NCBI GenBank assembly: GCA_963930775.1
Contig: OZ005696.1
Coordinates: 6,448,001-6,512,000, forward strand
Length of the DNA stretch: 64,000 bases
DNA from: Cliona cf. orientalis
Taxonomy: Eukaryota > Porifera > Demospongiae > Clionaida > Clionaidae
Direction: 5' to 3'
A program made the position numbers and the translations under genes. Shown piece by piece: positions 54,376-64,000 of the stretch (its first letter is position 1; every line of letters starts with the position of its first letter). The notes under the pieces are model-generated. The model did no database searches and was not told the origin of the DNA. It saw nothing but the letters and a program-made list of their open reading frames with translations.

Positions 54376-56769
54376 TTATGGAGGCAGCATACAACGTTCA
54401 GTGAGTTCCTCACACCCAACGGTGGGTGATCGAAGTGCTTCGGCTAATGCTTCCCAAGTTGGTCTAGGGTCGACCGTCCTCAGCCAAGTAGTGAGCATGA
54501 TTCGAAATCGATCATCAATATCCATATTATTTCGTTCAATAACGTCCAATGTTCCTGAATCGATATTCAGCTCCAAACCGATATTGTACCACTTTGCTCT
54601 GGCATCCCAAGCTGCCCTTTGCACCTCCTTGATATCAAGTTTTTTGGCTGCTGTATCACAAGCATAGGTACCACCAGAAGATGATGATTGCACAGTTGGT
54701 TCTCCTAGCCAAATCTTGTGTTTGTCAGTCAGTTCACTGAAGACTGATCGAGGATGGGTGGTGCAGGTCAAAAGTCCAGTCCTGGATATGACTGCTGGAT
54801 GTAGAGTGGTAGATTTGTCATGCTTTGAGCAAAGAAAAGCCTCTTCTGGAATGGAATTATTATAATTTAGCTTGCTAGATGCTTTACGAATGCTGGTGAA
54901 TATTTCTTCGCGAACTGATGGGCAAACTTCCTTGCAGACCTCGAGTGCCTGTTCTTCAGTGATATCCTCCGGAAATTCAATGCTGACAAGGAAGAATGTT
55001 GAGAAGGAATCAGTGATGGTGATGCATCCTGGATTGTTTCCGGGAACAGCAAATTGAACTCTGTTGCGTGAGAGTTGGACAGGGCTGTTGTCCTCCATGA
55101 GAAGCTCCCACTTGGCATCAGTGATGAGAGAGGCGAGGAGAAAGCAGTAGACTCCAAGCTTGGGACCATTTTTACCAAAGTAGAAAAGAAAAGCAGGAAT
55201 GACTGAACTAGAAAGAAGTTTGACTTCCTCTGTCCCTAGAAGACATGGCATTAGGTATTTTCCTTTTCCAATTTCAGCTACAATCAGAAGCTTCTTAAAA
55301 AGAAGAATGAGATGCTCTCCTTCAAACAGACCTGGGACATAGCCAGAGCTGAAATTCGATAAAATCTCAGTAGTTACTATGCCACAGGTTTTGAATTTCT
55401 CAAGACTCCCACCCACCACTACCTGACTATCAAAATTTGCTTGTAACTCCACATCCTCAGCTGCTTTAGCTCGCAACTCTATGCTATAAACTACAAGCTC
55501 AGTTATCTTGTCAAGGAGAACTTGGGCATCGATAAACACTACATCTGGAAGGATATCTTTGTAGTACATGATGAGCTTGAGGTTGTGAAGGTACTGTAGC
55601 ACGTCATCGAGTGACTCCCTTGTGAAGTGGTAGGCTGTGGCTTCCTTCAGACACTCGTCAATACTCAGTATAGCTTTTCGTTGATACTTTGCCAGTCGTT
55701 GGAAGGCATTTTCAAGTGAGAAGTATCGAAGAGGAATCTTCACCTTCGGTAGCTTCTGTAGCTCTTTGATCATCAATAGCCTCAAATCACCCATCATCCT
55801 ACGATCGTCATTTCCAGGAGCTTTGGCATTAATAGCAAACAGCAGTGATTCCCCATTGTAGATGATGTTGTCCTTCATCTCTGGAGGGATGATGCTCTGA
55901 AGCTTTCGATTTTTCCCTTTCTTATCCTCATGCTGGCACTCATGTTTGAGATCCTTATGAGTGCCAACAAATATAATCTTTGGACACATATCTGGTTTAC
56001 AGGTTGACTGTAAGACCCTCAAACAGTGGCGAAAGGTCTCCAGGTGTGTGAAGGGTGAATGGAATGGCTCTCCTATGCGGCTACCATTGATGTAGTATTC
56101 CACTAGTGGACGGCTGTCTAAGGACTCGTTAAGCTTCACTACAAGTACGCCAAACAAAGTGTTGGTGACAAAAGCAGGGAGGACTTCATGAAACATCGGC
56201 TGTCCTGCTGAATCCTTGACATCCATTAGATCCTTGTTGTGGAGTTGCTCTGATGTTTTTGACTTGGCTTGCATTCGACACTGTAGCTCTCGTTTCAGAC
56301 CAAATTTAGCTACAGGAAGTGGACCCTTGACACTGATTTCCTTGGCTACTTGTGGTGCTGTTTCTGGTGAACTAGAATTTGAAGGTGCTTCTGGCATCTC
56401 AAGAGATGAAGTAGAGGGTGGAGTAACTGGTACTTTAGTACCAAGTGGTAGGGAAGCTGCAGTGGGAGCAATACTCGCAGGATACTTTTCGGCCGAATTC
56501 ACTAGCATCTCTGAATAGTGGTCGTCGGTTATTCTGATGAAGTGAGCTGTGCCCCTCACTCCAAGCTTGAATTGGGCTACTGCTCTAATGGGCTTCTTTA
56601 CACATGCAGTGCTCTCTCGTATCGCTGGAGGATCTTCTTCAAGAAGGGCAAGAAGTGTGTGGGTCTTTCCAGACCCACTAGGGCCCAGGAAGAAAGTGCT
56701 GCCATTTCGTATCCATACCGCTCCTTCCTTCATGGCAGCCTCAAAGTTGAGTCTCGTTCTTTCACTCAC
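54376..56769 (-). CDS. P-loop (Roc-like) GTPase with C-terminal death domain
   Basis: One large exon gives about 797 residues from the acceptor CTGCTTTACAG at about 56,770; an in-phase start inside the intron would give 803. A P-loop, GPSGSGKT, lies near residues 35-42. A G3-like DSAGQP lies near 192 and a G4-like GTHKD near 275, with a Ser/Pro-rich insert between the P-loop and G3. This is a Roc-type GTPase layout, followed by an all-helical COR-like region (LRYFSLENAFQRLAKYQRKA and onward). The C-terminus, from LDIKEVQRAAWDARAKWYNI to WEALAEALRSP, is a death domain. Expected role: cytoplasmic signalling or innate immunity or apoptosis switch with death-domain partners. The 5' exon was not found to the right, so the start is open. 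Confidence 0.8.
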   Translation of the reverse strand: MSERTRLNFEAAMKEGAVWIRNGSTFFLGPSGSGKTHTLLALLEEDPPAIRESTACVKKPIRAVAQFKLGVRGTAHFIRITDDHYSEMLVNSAEKYPASIAPTAASLPLGTKVPVTPPSTSSLEMPEAPSNSSSPETAPQVAKEISVKGPLPVAKFGLKRELQCRMQAKSKTSEQLHNKDLMDVKDSAGQPMFHEVLPAFVTNTLFGVLVVKLNESLDSRPLVEYYINGSRIGEPFHSPFTHLETFRHCLRVLQSTCKPDMCPKIIFVGTHKDLKHECQHEDKKGKNRKLQSIIPPEMKDNIIYNGESLLFAINAKAPGNDDRRMMGDLRLLMIKELQKLPKVKIPLRYFSLENAFQRLAKYQRKAILSIDECLKEATAYHFTRESLDDVLQYLHNLKLIMYYKDILPDVVFIDAQVLLDKITELVVYSIELRAKAAEDVELQANFDSQVVVGGSLEKFKTCGIVTTEILSNFSSGYVPGLFEGEHLILLFKKLLIVAEIGKGKYLMPCLLGTEEVKLLSSSVIPAFLFYFGKNGPKLGVYCFLLASLITDAKWELLMEDNSPVQLSRNRVQFAVPGNNPGCITITDSFSTFFLVSIEFPEDITEEQALEVCKEVCPSVREEIFTSIRKASSKLNYNNSIPEEAFLCSKHDKSTTLHPAVISRTGLLTCTTHPRSVFSELTDKHKIWLGEPTVQSSSSGGTYACDTAAKKLDIKEVQRAAWDARAKWYNIGLELNIDSGTLDVIERNNMDIDDRFRIMLTTWLRTVDPRPTWEALAEALRSPTVGCEELTERCMLPP

Positions 56770-56787
56770 TGTAAAGCAGCACGACAC

Positions 56788-57063
56788 TTATTAATATTTG
56801 TATGTATCAGGCTAGCTGTAATATTAGCATCAGCCATACCCTATTGTATTTAAACAACGAATAATCTCTAGGTTCATCTTCATGCCCTCCTCTCCATCTA
56901 AAATTCTTTCGAGGTAGACATACCCACACCCACACTCACCCTCACACACACACACACACCACACACATGCACGCACACACATAACAGTTGTTTCTTCTTG
57001 ATTTAATTATCATACCAATCTGGTGTTATTTGTACACAAACTACTGTAGCTACAGTTGTAAAA
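56788..57063. other. Upstream of the GTPase gene; CA-rich simple repeat
   Basis: A (CA)n-rich stretch at 56,930-56,985 is seen. No upstream exon is recognised. Confidence 0.4.
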
Positions 57064-57238
57064 CTACCGTAGTGTCCCAGGTAAGTGCCCATTGGCACTT
57101 AAATATAGCTTGCTATTTTGGCTTGCCCGGATATAATTCAGTATGTTTGAATGTATAGAAGCTGCTACATTGACCCGTTGATATGCGGTACATGGGCGCT
57201 TACCCGGGAGTGGGTGCTTGCCTGGGACACTACAGTAG
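57064..57238. mobile_element. 175-bp MITE
   Basis: CTACCGTAGTGTCCCAGGTA at the left pairs with the complement CTTGCCTGGGACACTACAGTAG at the right. It has no ORF. Confidence 0.75.
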
Positions 57239-57273
57239 TGTAACTAGCTGCCCCTGCTATGTGTCAGTAATAA

Positions 57274-57878
57274 TTACCCCACGCGCATGTGCAAGGGGGT
57301 AAAGTAATCGGTTATGTCGTCGTTGTCGTTGTCGTTGTCATTGTTGTCGTTGTTGTCGTTAGCACAAAAATTGCCATATCTCTAGATATAGGCGTCTAAG
57401 CGACTCGTAATCACAACAAATCAATCAAATTGGGCGAAAAACTGGCTTCAGTGTGCGTCAAATCGAGGGATACGGTCCACAAGCGTCATGAATATTGCCT
57501 TTTTGTTGGCCACCGTAGCCACGCTTATCAACAGTGCCCATCAATGCATATGCATACCAACTGTGCTTTCTGCTCATGCGCACAACTAAGTGGCCAAGCA
57601 TATGACTGGTAAAGATCGTCAATATACAGTGACTGAAACCTAGAACCAATCATAATATAAGACAGCTATACTACCATTGTTACAAAAAATATAGGTAGAA
57701 ATTCATATCTTCCTAGTGTGGGCTAGATCTAGGTGTAGAGAGCGCTTTTTCAAGTGTCACCGGAGCCCCCAGTAGGCTAAGCAGCACTGATTTCTATTTC
57801 TCTAAAGTTACAAAATGCACTGAAAGTAAATAGATTGCACAATATGCGCGCAGGGTATGTGCTCTACAGAGCTCTAGT
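57274..57878. mobile_element. Inverted-repeat element, family 'CCCCGCGCGC', copy 3 (reverse)
   Basis: It begins TTACCCCACGCGCATGTGCA and ends GCGCGCAGGGTATGTGCTCT then ACAGAGCTCTAGTTA, the mirror of the copies at 38,988 and 39,721. A (GTCGTT)n run at 57,315-57,358 is the complement of their (ACGACA)n run. It is longer, about 605 bp. Confidence 0.7.
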
Positions 57879-58962
57879 TATTTAGGGTTCACCCCTCAAC
57901 TCAGATGATTTTTCCTTGTTTGTGGTACTGTGTGTAAGCCATACTATGTGTAGCAACCATAAAAATGCAACATCATCAAACAATCATAATTGGATATTTT
58001 AGAGTAAAATAATAACATGGATGCCTTTGAAAAAAAACAATTCTTATTAAGTCAAACAGCCATGCTCATCACATGGATATCATGACATGTAAACTATAAC
58101 TAGAATGTAGATGTCACCTGCAAACTGTGGCTTGGATTTTAGGTAAGGGGGTACACTGCCCCTTTTACTTAGTACACTGGTGTTTGGCACCATAATGTTA
58201 TTCAATATGCCTGTTTATGCTGTTGCTATGACAACCATGATCAAGTACCTACATGTATAATAATATTATGGTAATGGCTGTCTGACAGTGTGTGTTGAAT
58301 ATGACGAAGTAAAAGTGTGGTAGGTATCATAATAGCCTGTTTTTGGGGGGGGGGGGGGGGGGGGACCCAGGGTTTCATCCAGTGGGAAGGACAGAGGAAA
58401 CTTCACCCCCCTCCCCCAAGAATTTAGCTTTAATTAAATTAAGCATCATAATAAAACAATAAGTCACCAAATCAAACCACTAGCATTTATTTTTTGATCA
58501 AAAATTACCAGAACTAATCTGGAGAAACTAAAGAAATTCTCCTAAAATGTCCTAAGCTAGGAACTTGACATGCTAAATATGCCCACTCATTTATCGTGCT
58601 TCCACCTCAAATTTTTGTCACTAGATGAAACCCTGGGCACCTTATTTGTCGTATATGCCTTTGCTCTTATTATTTCGGTAAAACTTTCCCTGAGGATGAC
58701 TAGAGCATCTAGTTGAAACATCGGCAAGTTTTACTGAAAAGTTAAGTTATCCGCAAAGAATCTTCGTTTGTTCATGCAGATAGCAACTGAGAATGATATC
58801 ACTTCGATCCAGATTTGATAATCCCTGCCTACTATGATCCTATATAGTTGTACAGTTAAGTTGTCCGCAAAGAATCTTCGTTTGCTCAAAATCTTGATCC
58901 TTCCTCAACTCCCTGACAACATATTATTATGGACTCTATCTTACTATGGAGATAATATTATC
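57879..58962. other. Non-coding stretch with a MITE and a short direct repeat
   Basis: It holds the candidate at 58,366-58,637 and a direct repeat of about 30 bp (GCAAAGAATCTTCGTTTG) at about 58,741-58,771 and 58,855-58,886. A poly(G) run lies at 58,345-58,364. No gene is seen. Confidence 0.5.
58366..58637. mobile_element. 272-bp inverted-repeat element
   Basis: CCCAGGGTTTCATCCAGTG at the left pairs with CACTAGATGAAACCCTGGG at the right with one mismatch. It sits directly after an 18-base G run. Confidence 0.7.
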
Positions 58963-61950
58963 ATAGAGTCAGTAGACTCTATAAGTAGGGATGGCCCAGA
59001 TATGCCATATATGTAATACATTACAAATACCCAAACATCTCAAAATAGGTAATTTTGTGAAATTTCTAAGTGTAAAAATCAGAATCTCCAGCAAATTGTG
59101 CATCTAACAAGACCAAGATCATTCAACAAAACAATTATACACGTCAGAACCAGATGTTTAAAAAATAGGCCATTTGTCAATCTTCCTTCTTTCTTTCTTT
59201 CTTTCTCATTTCCAGGGCTACCTGAAGACTGTCTGGACCACTCACCTTAGTTTTTATATAAATCCACTCTATTTTGTAGTGTGCAGTGCAGTGGCACGCT
59301 AGTTTGGCGTTATCTCGACAGTTACGTAATAGTGGGTGTGTACGGCGCATTATCGGATGGGTGTGTCTGATACGCCATTTTATGATATAATGTGCATACT
59401 CGGAATATGTTGCCATGGTGAAGTCATGTGACAGCGCCTGGCCCTAGGCGCCTAGCTCAGATGCACGATCGATGATTACTATACTAGCTCGTACATGTAC
59501 ATCACTAGCGTGTGCAACGGCACGCTGGACCGACCATGGATATGAAGGTTCAAGGCTCGAGGAGCAGTAAGGTGCTAGGCATAGGTGAGCTACTTGCTGA
59601 GCGCTTGCAGCGCTAGTGCAACGCTGGATCAATCATAGATGTCATACCATCATATGAAGGCGCAAGGCTCGAAATATGCTGGGTAGCTTGCTGCTGCCAA
59701 CAGTAAAACTTAGAACTTGGTTTCTCCCTAAGCGGAAAAGTATCATCACTACTTGGGCCGCCTAAAGCAGCCTTCTTTGTCATCCTGTTCATTGTCATAA
59801 TCATAGAGTCGGTAGACTCTATAAGTAGGAATGACCCAGATATGCCATATATGTAATACATTACAAATACCCAAATATCTCAAAATAAGTAGTTTTGTGG
59901 AATTTCTAAGTGTGAAAATCGAATCTCCAGCAAATTATCTATCTAACAAGACCAAGATCATTCATCAAATCAATTGTACATGCCAGAATCAGATGTTCAA
60001 AAAATGGCCATTTCTCATTCTTTCTTTCTTCTTTCTTTCTCATTTCCAGGGCTAACTCAAGACTGTCTGGACCTCTCACCTTACTTCTCATATAAATCCA
60101 CTCTATTTTGTAGCGCGTAGTGCAGTGGCACACTAGTTTGGCGTTATCTCGACAGTTACGTAATAGTGGGTGTGTACGGCGCATTAACAATTGGGTGTGT
60201 CTGATACGCCGCCATTTTGTGATATAATGCGCATGCTCAGAACGTGTTGCTATGGTGAAGTCATGTGACAGCGCCTGGCCGCGCCCTATGCGATCGCGAG
60301 CTAGCTAGCTAGCTAGCTACGTACGTACTACCACGTTCAGCGGTGTGCTGAATCGATCATGGATATGAAAGTGCAAGGCTCAAGGAGCGGTAAGGCGCTA
60401 GGCATAGGCGAGCTATTCGCTAGCGCGTGCAGCGCTAGTGCTCCGCTGGATCGATCATAGATATTATACTATCATACGAAGGCTCCGACAAGCGGCTTGA
60501 GGAGCCGTGGACGTACAGATCATAAAATTATGCCCGGTACTGAGTTAGCTGTTGCCAACAATAAAACTTAGAACTCGGTTTTGTTTTCTCCCTAAGCAGA
60601 GTCTCATGGGCCGCCTATATAATACTATATTATAGGCATATGAGCGCAAGTTAATGAGGGGCGAATTCTGATACCTCCCATTAAGTTTCTGCTTATAATT
60701 ACACTGGACAGAAGTTGTGATAAGATGGCACTGATAAATTGCACTAAGTATAATAAAAAAGAATAGAAACAAGTATAAAAAACAATTGAATAAAATTGAA
60801 GAATGAAGTAGGGATGGCAGGATCAAAACGTACACAAACAAGAGATAATCGTATCTACTGTACATCCCTACGCTTGCTTTTTGAGGGTTACAAAAATAAT
60901 CAGTAATAATATACGATTGAATCAAAACTGATAAACTCAAACCTTTATGACAACTAGGAACAACCTGAATATCTCCCGTATACGTACTGCACTCAACAAA
61001 CGCGTCGACATTAATAGGTGCATAACAGTCGAGAAAAGCAAGCATAGGGATGTATAGTAGATATGATTATCTCTTGTTTGTGTACTTTTTGATCCTGCCA
61101 TCCCTACTTCATTTTTCAATTTTATTCAATTGTTTTTTATACTTGTAATATCATAGAGTCGGTAGACTATAAGTAGGGATGGCCCGGATATGCCATATAT
61201 GTAATACATTACAAATACCCAAATATCTCAAAATAGGTAATTTTGTGAAATTTCTAAGTGTGAAAATCAGAATCTCCAGCAAATTGTGCATCTAGCAAGA
61301 CCAAGATCATTCATCAAAACAATTGTACATGCCAGAACTAGATGTTTGAAAAATAGCCCATTTCTCATTCTTTCTTTCTTTCTTTCTTTCTTTTTCATTA
61401 TCAGGGCTAACTCAAGACTGTCTGGACCGCTCGCCTTAGTTCTTGTATAAATCAACTCTATTTTGTAGCACGCAGGTCCATGGCACGTATGTTTGGCTTT
61501 ATCTCGACAGCTATATATACGTAATGGTGGGTTTGTACGGCGCATTAACTAGTGGGTGTGTCTGATACGCCATTTTGTCATACAATGCGCATGCTCGAAA
61601 TATGTTGCCATGGTGAAATCATTTGACTATGGTCAGGGGCGCGGCGCGCGCAATGCAGCATGAATTGAACCGCGTACAATGTAACTGGCCTGGCTCGAGC
61701 TCGAGCGCTCAGTTCTAGCCTCGAGCTAGACGCCAGGCTCTCCCGCGTGAGCTAACTATAGTTTAGTTAACTAAGCCACTGTGAGCTGAGCGCTATACAG
61801 TGAACTATAGGTATCAAGAGGCTCCCGGCCTCAGCAGTCAGCATAACAGCCAGCCTGGTTCACAACTTGAAGAGACACACCCGGCGCTACCTGGGCAGCC
61901 TTCTTTGTCAGCCACCTTGAAGGGCGTGGTTAAGACTTTGCGAACTTCGG
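58963..61950. repeat. Three copies of a roughly 0.8-kb unknown repeat
   Basis: Units start at about 58,963, 59,803 and 61,150 with ATAGAGTC[A/G]GTAGACT, then ATATGCCATATATGTAATAC, a (TTTC)n run and GTGGGTGTGT...TCTGATACGCC. The first two also share the later part (CGATCATGGATATGAA, AAAACTTAGAACT, TTTCTCCCTAAGC). The third diverges after about 61,625. No frame is kept across units. Confidence 0.8.
60767..61149. repeat. Long hairpin (foldback) 1
   Basis: Arms of about 120 bp (60,767-60,886 and about 61,031-61,149) pair. They start AAACAAGTATAAAAAACAAT and reach AGCAAGC at the loop side. The spacer is about 145 bp. Confidence 0.8.
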
Positions 61951-62060
61951 TACCTCCCATCTACTAGCTACTTAATTACTGTGACACTGAGAGTTGAATG
62001 AGCAAGCCATTTAAGATGGCATTAATAAATAATTATGCTAAGAGCAATAAAAAAGAACAG

Positions 62061-62415
62061 AAACAAGTATAAAAAACAATAAAATTGAAGGATGAAGTAG
62101 GGATGGCAGGATCAAAAAGTACACAAACAAGATTTATAAGGCATAAGCATCTGCTATACATCCCTACGCTTGCTTTTTGAGTGGGTGCAAAAATTATGCA
62201 ACAGAATCAAACTGACTATCCTGAACCACCGTGACAACCAGAGAACAACCTGAATGTCTCCCACATGCCACACTCATATCAACATTAATAGCTAGGTGCA
62301 TAATAATCAAGAAAAGCAAGCGAAGGGATGTACTGCAGATGCTTATGCCTTATAAATCTTGTTTGTGTACTTTTTGATCTTGACATCCCTACTTCATCCT
62401 TCAATTTTATACTTG
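62061..62415. repeat. Long hairpin (foldback) 2
   Basis: Arms of about 120 and 110 bp with a spacer of about 125 bp. The arm core (TTTATAAGGCATAAGCATCT) pairs with its own right arm but differs from hairpins 1 and 3. Confidence 0.8.
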
Positions 62416-62551
62416 TTATTATTATTATCGGAACGCAAGTTAATGAGGGGCATGGCAAAGAATTTTGCGCCTTCCACTTAATCAGAAGTTGTGAGCAAAT
62501 CACGTAAGATGGCATTGATAAATTACACTAAGTACAATAAAAAAAGAACAG

Positions 62552-62916
62552 AAACAAGTATAAAAACTATTGAATAAAATTGAAGAATGAAGTAGGGATG
62601 GCAGGATCAAAAAGTACAAGGGATAATCGCATCTACTATACATCCCTATGCTTGCTTTTTGAGGGGTGCAAAAATAACCAGTAAATGAATCAAACCGATA
62701 AACCCAAAACACCATGACAAATAGGGAACAACCTGCACGAATATCTCCCACATACCGTACTCAACAAACACGTCAACCACGATTAATAGGTGCACAATAG
62801 TCGGGAAAAGCAAGCGTAGGGATGTATAGTAGATGCGATTATCCCTTGTTTGTGTACTTCTTGATCCTACCATTCCTACTTCATTCTTCAATTTTATTCA
62901 ATTGTTTCTTTACTTG
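62552..62916. repeat. Long hairpin (foldback) 3
   Basis: Arms of about 110 bp. The left core GGGATAATCGCATCTACTAT pairs with ATAGTAGATGCGATTATCCC at about 62,827-62,846. It resembles hairpin 1. Confidence 0.8.
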
Positions 62917-63227
62917 TTATTATTAGTCATCGGCACTATGTTAGCAGTTACCATAGCAACATAATTTTCAACCCCAAATTGTTGGATAGCTAGAGGTAAT
63001 AGAGGGTCATTAGCAGGTTAGCTGATCAGTAGTGACTGCTACTAAAGATATTGGATTTTGCAATTCTACTCGCAGTGAAAATATGCACCTAACTATCATG
63101 ACACTGGTACTTGGATGTTTCATACACAATGTCAGAACTCCATCATGTGCATGGCAGGTCAGCAGTGATAACCATTACCAAATTTGAGGCTTCTTGGATC
63201 TAGATATTATGAAAGCATAAAGCATAC
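62917..63227. other. Spacer, no gene seen
   Basis: I see only AT-rich sequence. It may be an intron or 3' region of the death-domain gene to its right. Confidence 0.35.
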
Positions 63228-63500
63228 CTTGAATGTAGGTGTTCTCAACCACAGCAGACTGTTGGGGTAGTCTACACCTACTAAGAACTTGAGCAATCCC
63301 TGTCCAAGATGCTAGTGGATGGTTGTGGACATAGTAGTCCAAATAAGCCTCCTTCCTCTGGGCAGGGTCCTGGTAGTTCATCTGAAATTCCTCTTCTTTG
63401 GATGATGGAGTGTCAAGGTGGTAGCGACCCATAAGATCAACATCTCCATCATCCATTGATGCAAACAGCTCCACTAGACGCTCAGTGGTTAGTGTGAGGT
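63228..63500 (-). CDS. Death-domain exon of a second signalling gene (partial)
   Basis: Acceptor CATACAG and donor GTATGC bound a 273-bp exon in matching phase 1. The frame reads DLTLTTERLVELFASM, then GRYHLDTPSSKEEEFQMNYQ, QRKEAYLDYYVHNHPLASW, and ends AVVENTYIQ. The W in a HP-x-x-SW context, the helical spacing and the LD-x-P-x-SK motif are those of a death-fold domain, different from the one in the GTPase gene at 54,376. The 5' part should lie beyond the right window edge. A following exon to the left was not recognised. It is likely a partner in a death-domain signalling set. Confidence 0.65.
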
Positions 63501-63735
63501 CTGTATGAGGAAGCATGAATAATACCATGAATAACAGTTGTTACATTGATTGATAAGCATAACACATCCTTTCAAGGGACCTGATTTTGGAAAATACACG
63601 TAATTATGTTTTGAGTATGTGCACCATCACTCTTAAAATCCACCTTATGCATGCATGGCTATGATATTGAACATTAGAGCGCTAATTAAAGTATAGCTTT
63701 TCCACCAAAAACTGAATTTATGAAACTTAGCTTAC

Positions 63736-63980
63736 AAGGAGCCAAATCTCAAACTTAAAGTCAAATCCATGTTCTGGTAAATTTAGAAGGGCCGAATTTT
63801 TAGAAGAAATACGGTAGGTGGTGAAATTGACAAAATTTTCTCCTGGCGAAAATTCCCTGCCATACGATTTAGTTTGCTGGTGTAGCTATAGCCAACCTGT
63901 ATACCAACTGCAAATTCTTTTTAATTTACCAGAACATGGATTTGACTTTAAGTTTGAGATTTGGCTCCTTATACAGGTTG
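63736..63980. mobile_element. Inverted-repeat element at the right edge
   Basis: AAGGAGCCAAATCTCAAACT at about 63,736 and its complement near 63,935-63,980 pair for about 48 bp. A second pair encloses less DNA (GTTTGCTGGTGTAGCTATAG near 63,871 against CTATATTATATCAGCAAAC at the window end), so the structure continues past 64,000. Confidence 0.7.
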
Positions 63981-64000
63981 GCTATATTATATCAGCAAAC

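Overview
The window looks like nuclear DNA from a marine demosponge, which is an inference. The supporting signs are AT-rich DNA, mostly small GT-AG introns, an expanded cluster of GABA-B-like class C receptors, a P-loop GTPase/death-domain protein, an Ig/FN3-like membrane protein, large intronless receptors with chlamydial-type Pmp repeats, and dense small inverted-repeat elements. I saw no rRNA, tRNA or CRISPR array.

Layout. Positions 1-26 hold the first codons of a GABA-B-like receptor that continues out of the window. Positions 2,490-7,055 carry two paralogous intronless multi-span membrane proteins. Positions 7,497-15,471 hold a complete 14-exon GABA-B-like receptor (copy 2). A broken kinase exon (15,598-16,074) lies just beyond its 5' end. 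Next come a 1,279-residue Pmp-repeat receptor (17,096-20,935), a minisatellite, an Ig/FN3-like single-pass protein (23,024-23,974) and a small secreted-protein gene that looks broken. Positions 27,752-36,347 hold a second complete GABA-B-like receptor (copy 3). All 14 of its exons have the same lengths as those of copy 2, so the pair is a recent segmental duplication. From 36.7 to 43.3 kb there is a patchwork: DNA transposon remnants, a second copy of the 24-26 kb segment, a retroposed-looking ORF, an orphan receptor tail exon, and two exons of a dead fourth receptor copy. A whole-looking Ty3/Gypsy element with near-identical LTRs (43,329-48,701) sits inside the first intron of that dead copy. 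Positions 48,869-53,903 carry the C-terminal half of a DNAJC16-like gene, with a decayed Plavaka/CACTA-like transposon in one intron. Positions 54,376-56,769 encode a GTPase/death-domain protein, and 63,228-63,500 is another death-domain exon. From 57 to 63 kb lie MITEs, a roughly 0.8 kb repeat in three copies and three long hairpins.

Genes together. The cassette appears to be a sponge-expanded sensory or receptor locus. GABA-B-like receptors (Venus-flytrap domain, seven-helix core, C-terminal coiled coil) are interleaved with a second family of multi-span receptors that share one membrane core but differ in their ectodomains. Comparing the duplicated copies gives natural empty sites, so many insertions can be ordered and bounded directly. 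All exon boundaries were read by hand from splice signals and family alignment from memory; none were tested against transcripts.
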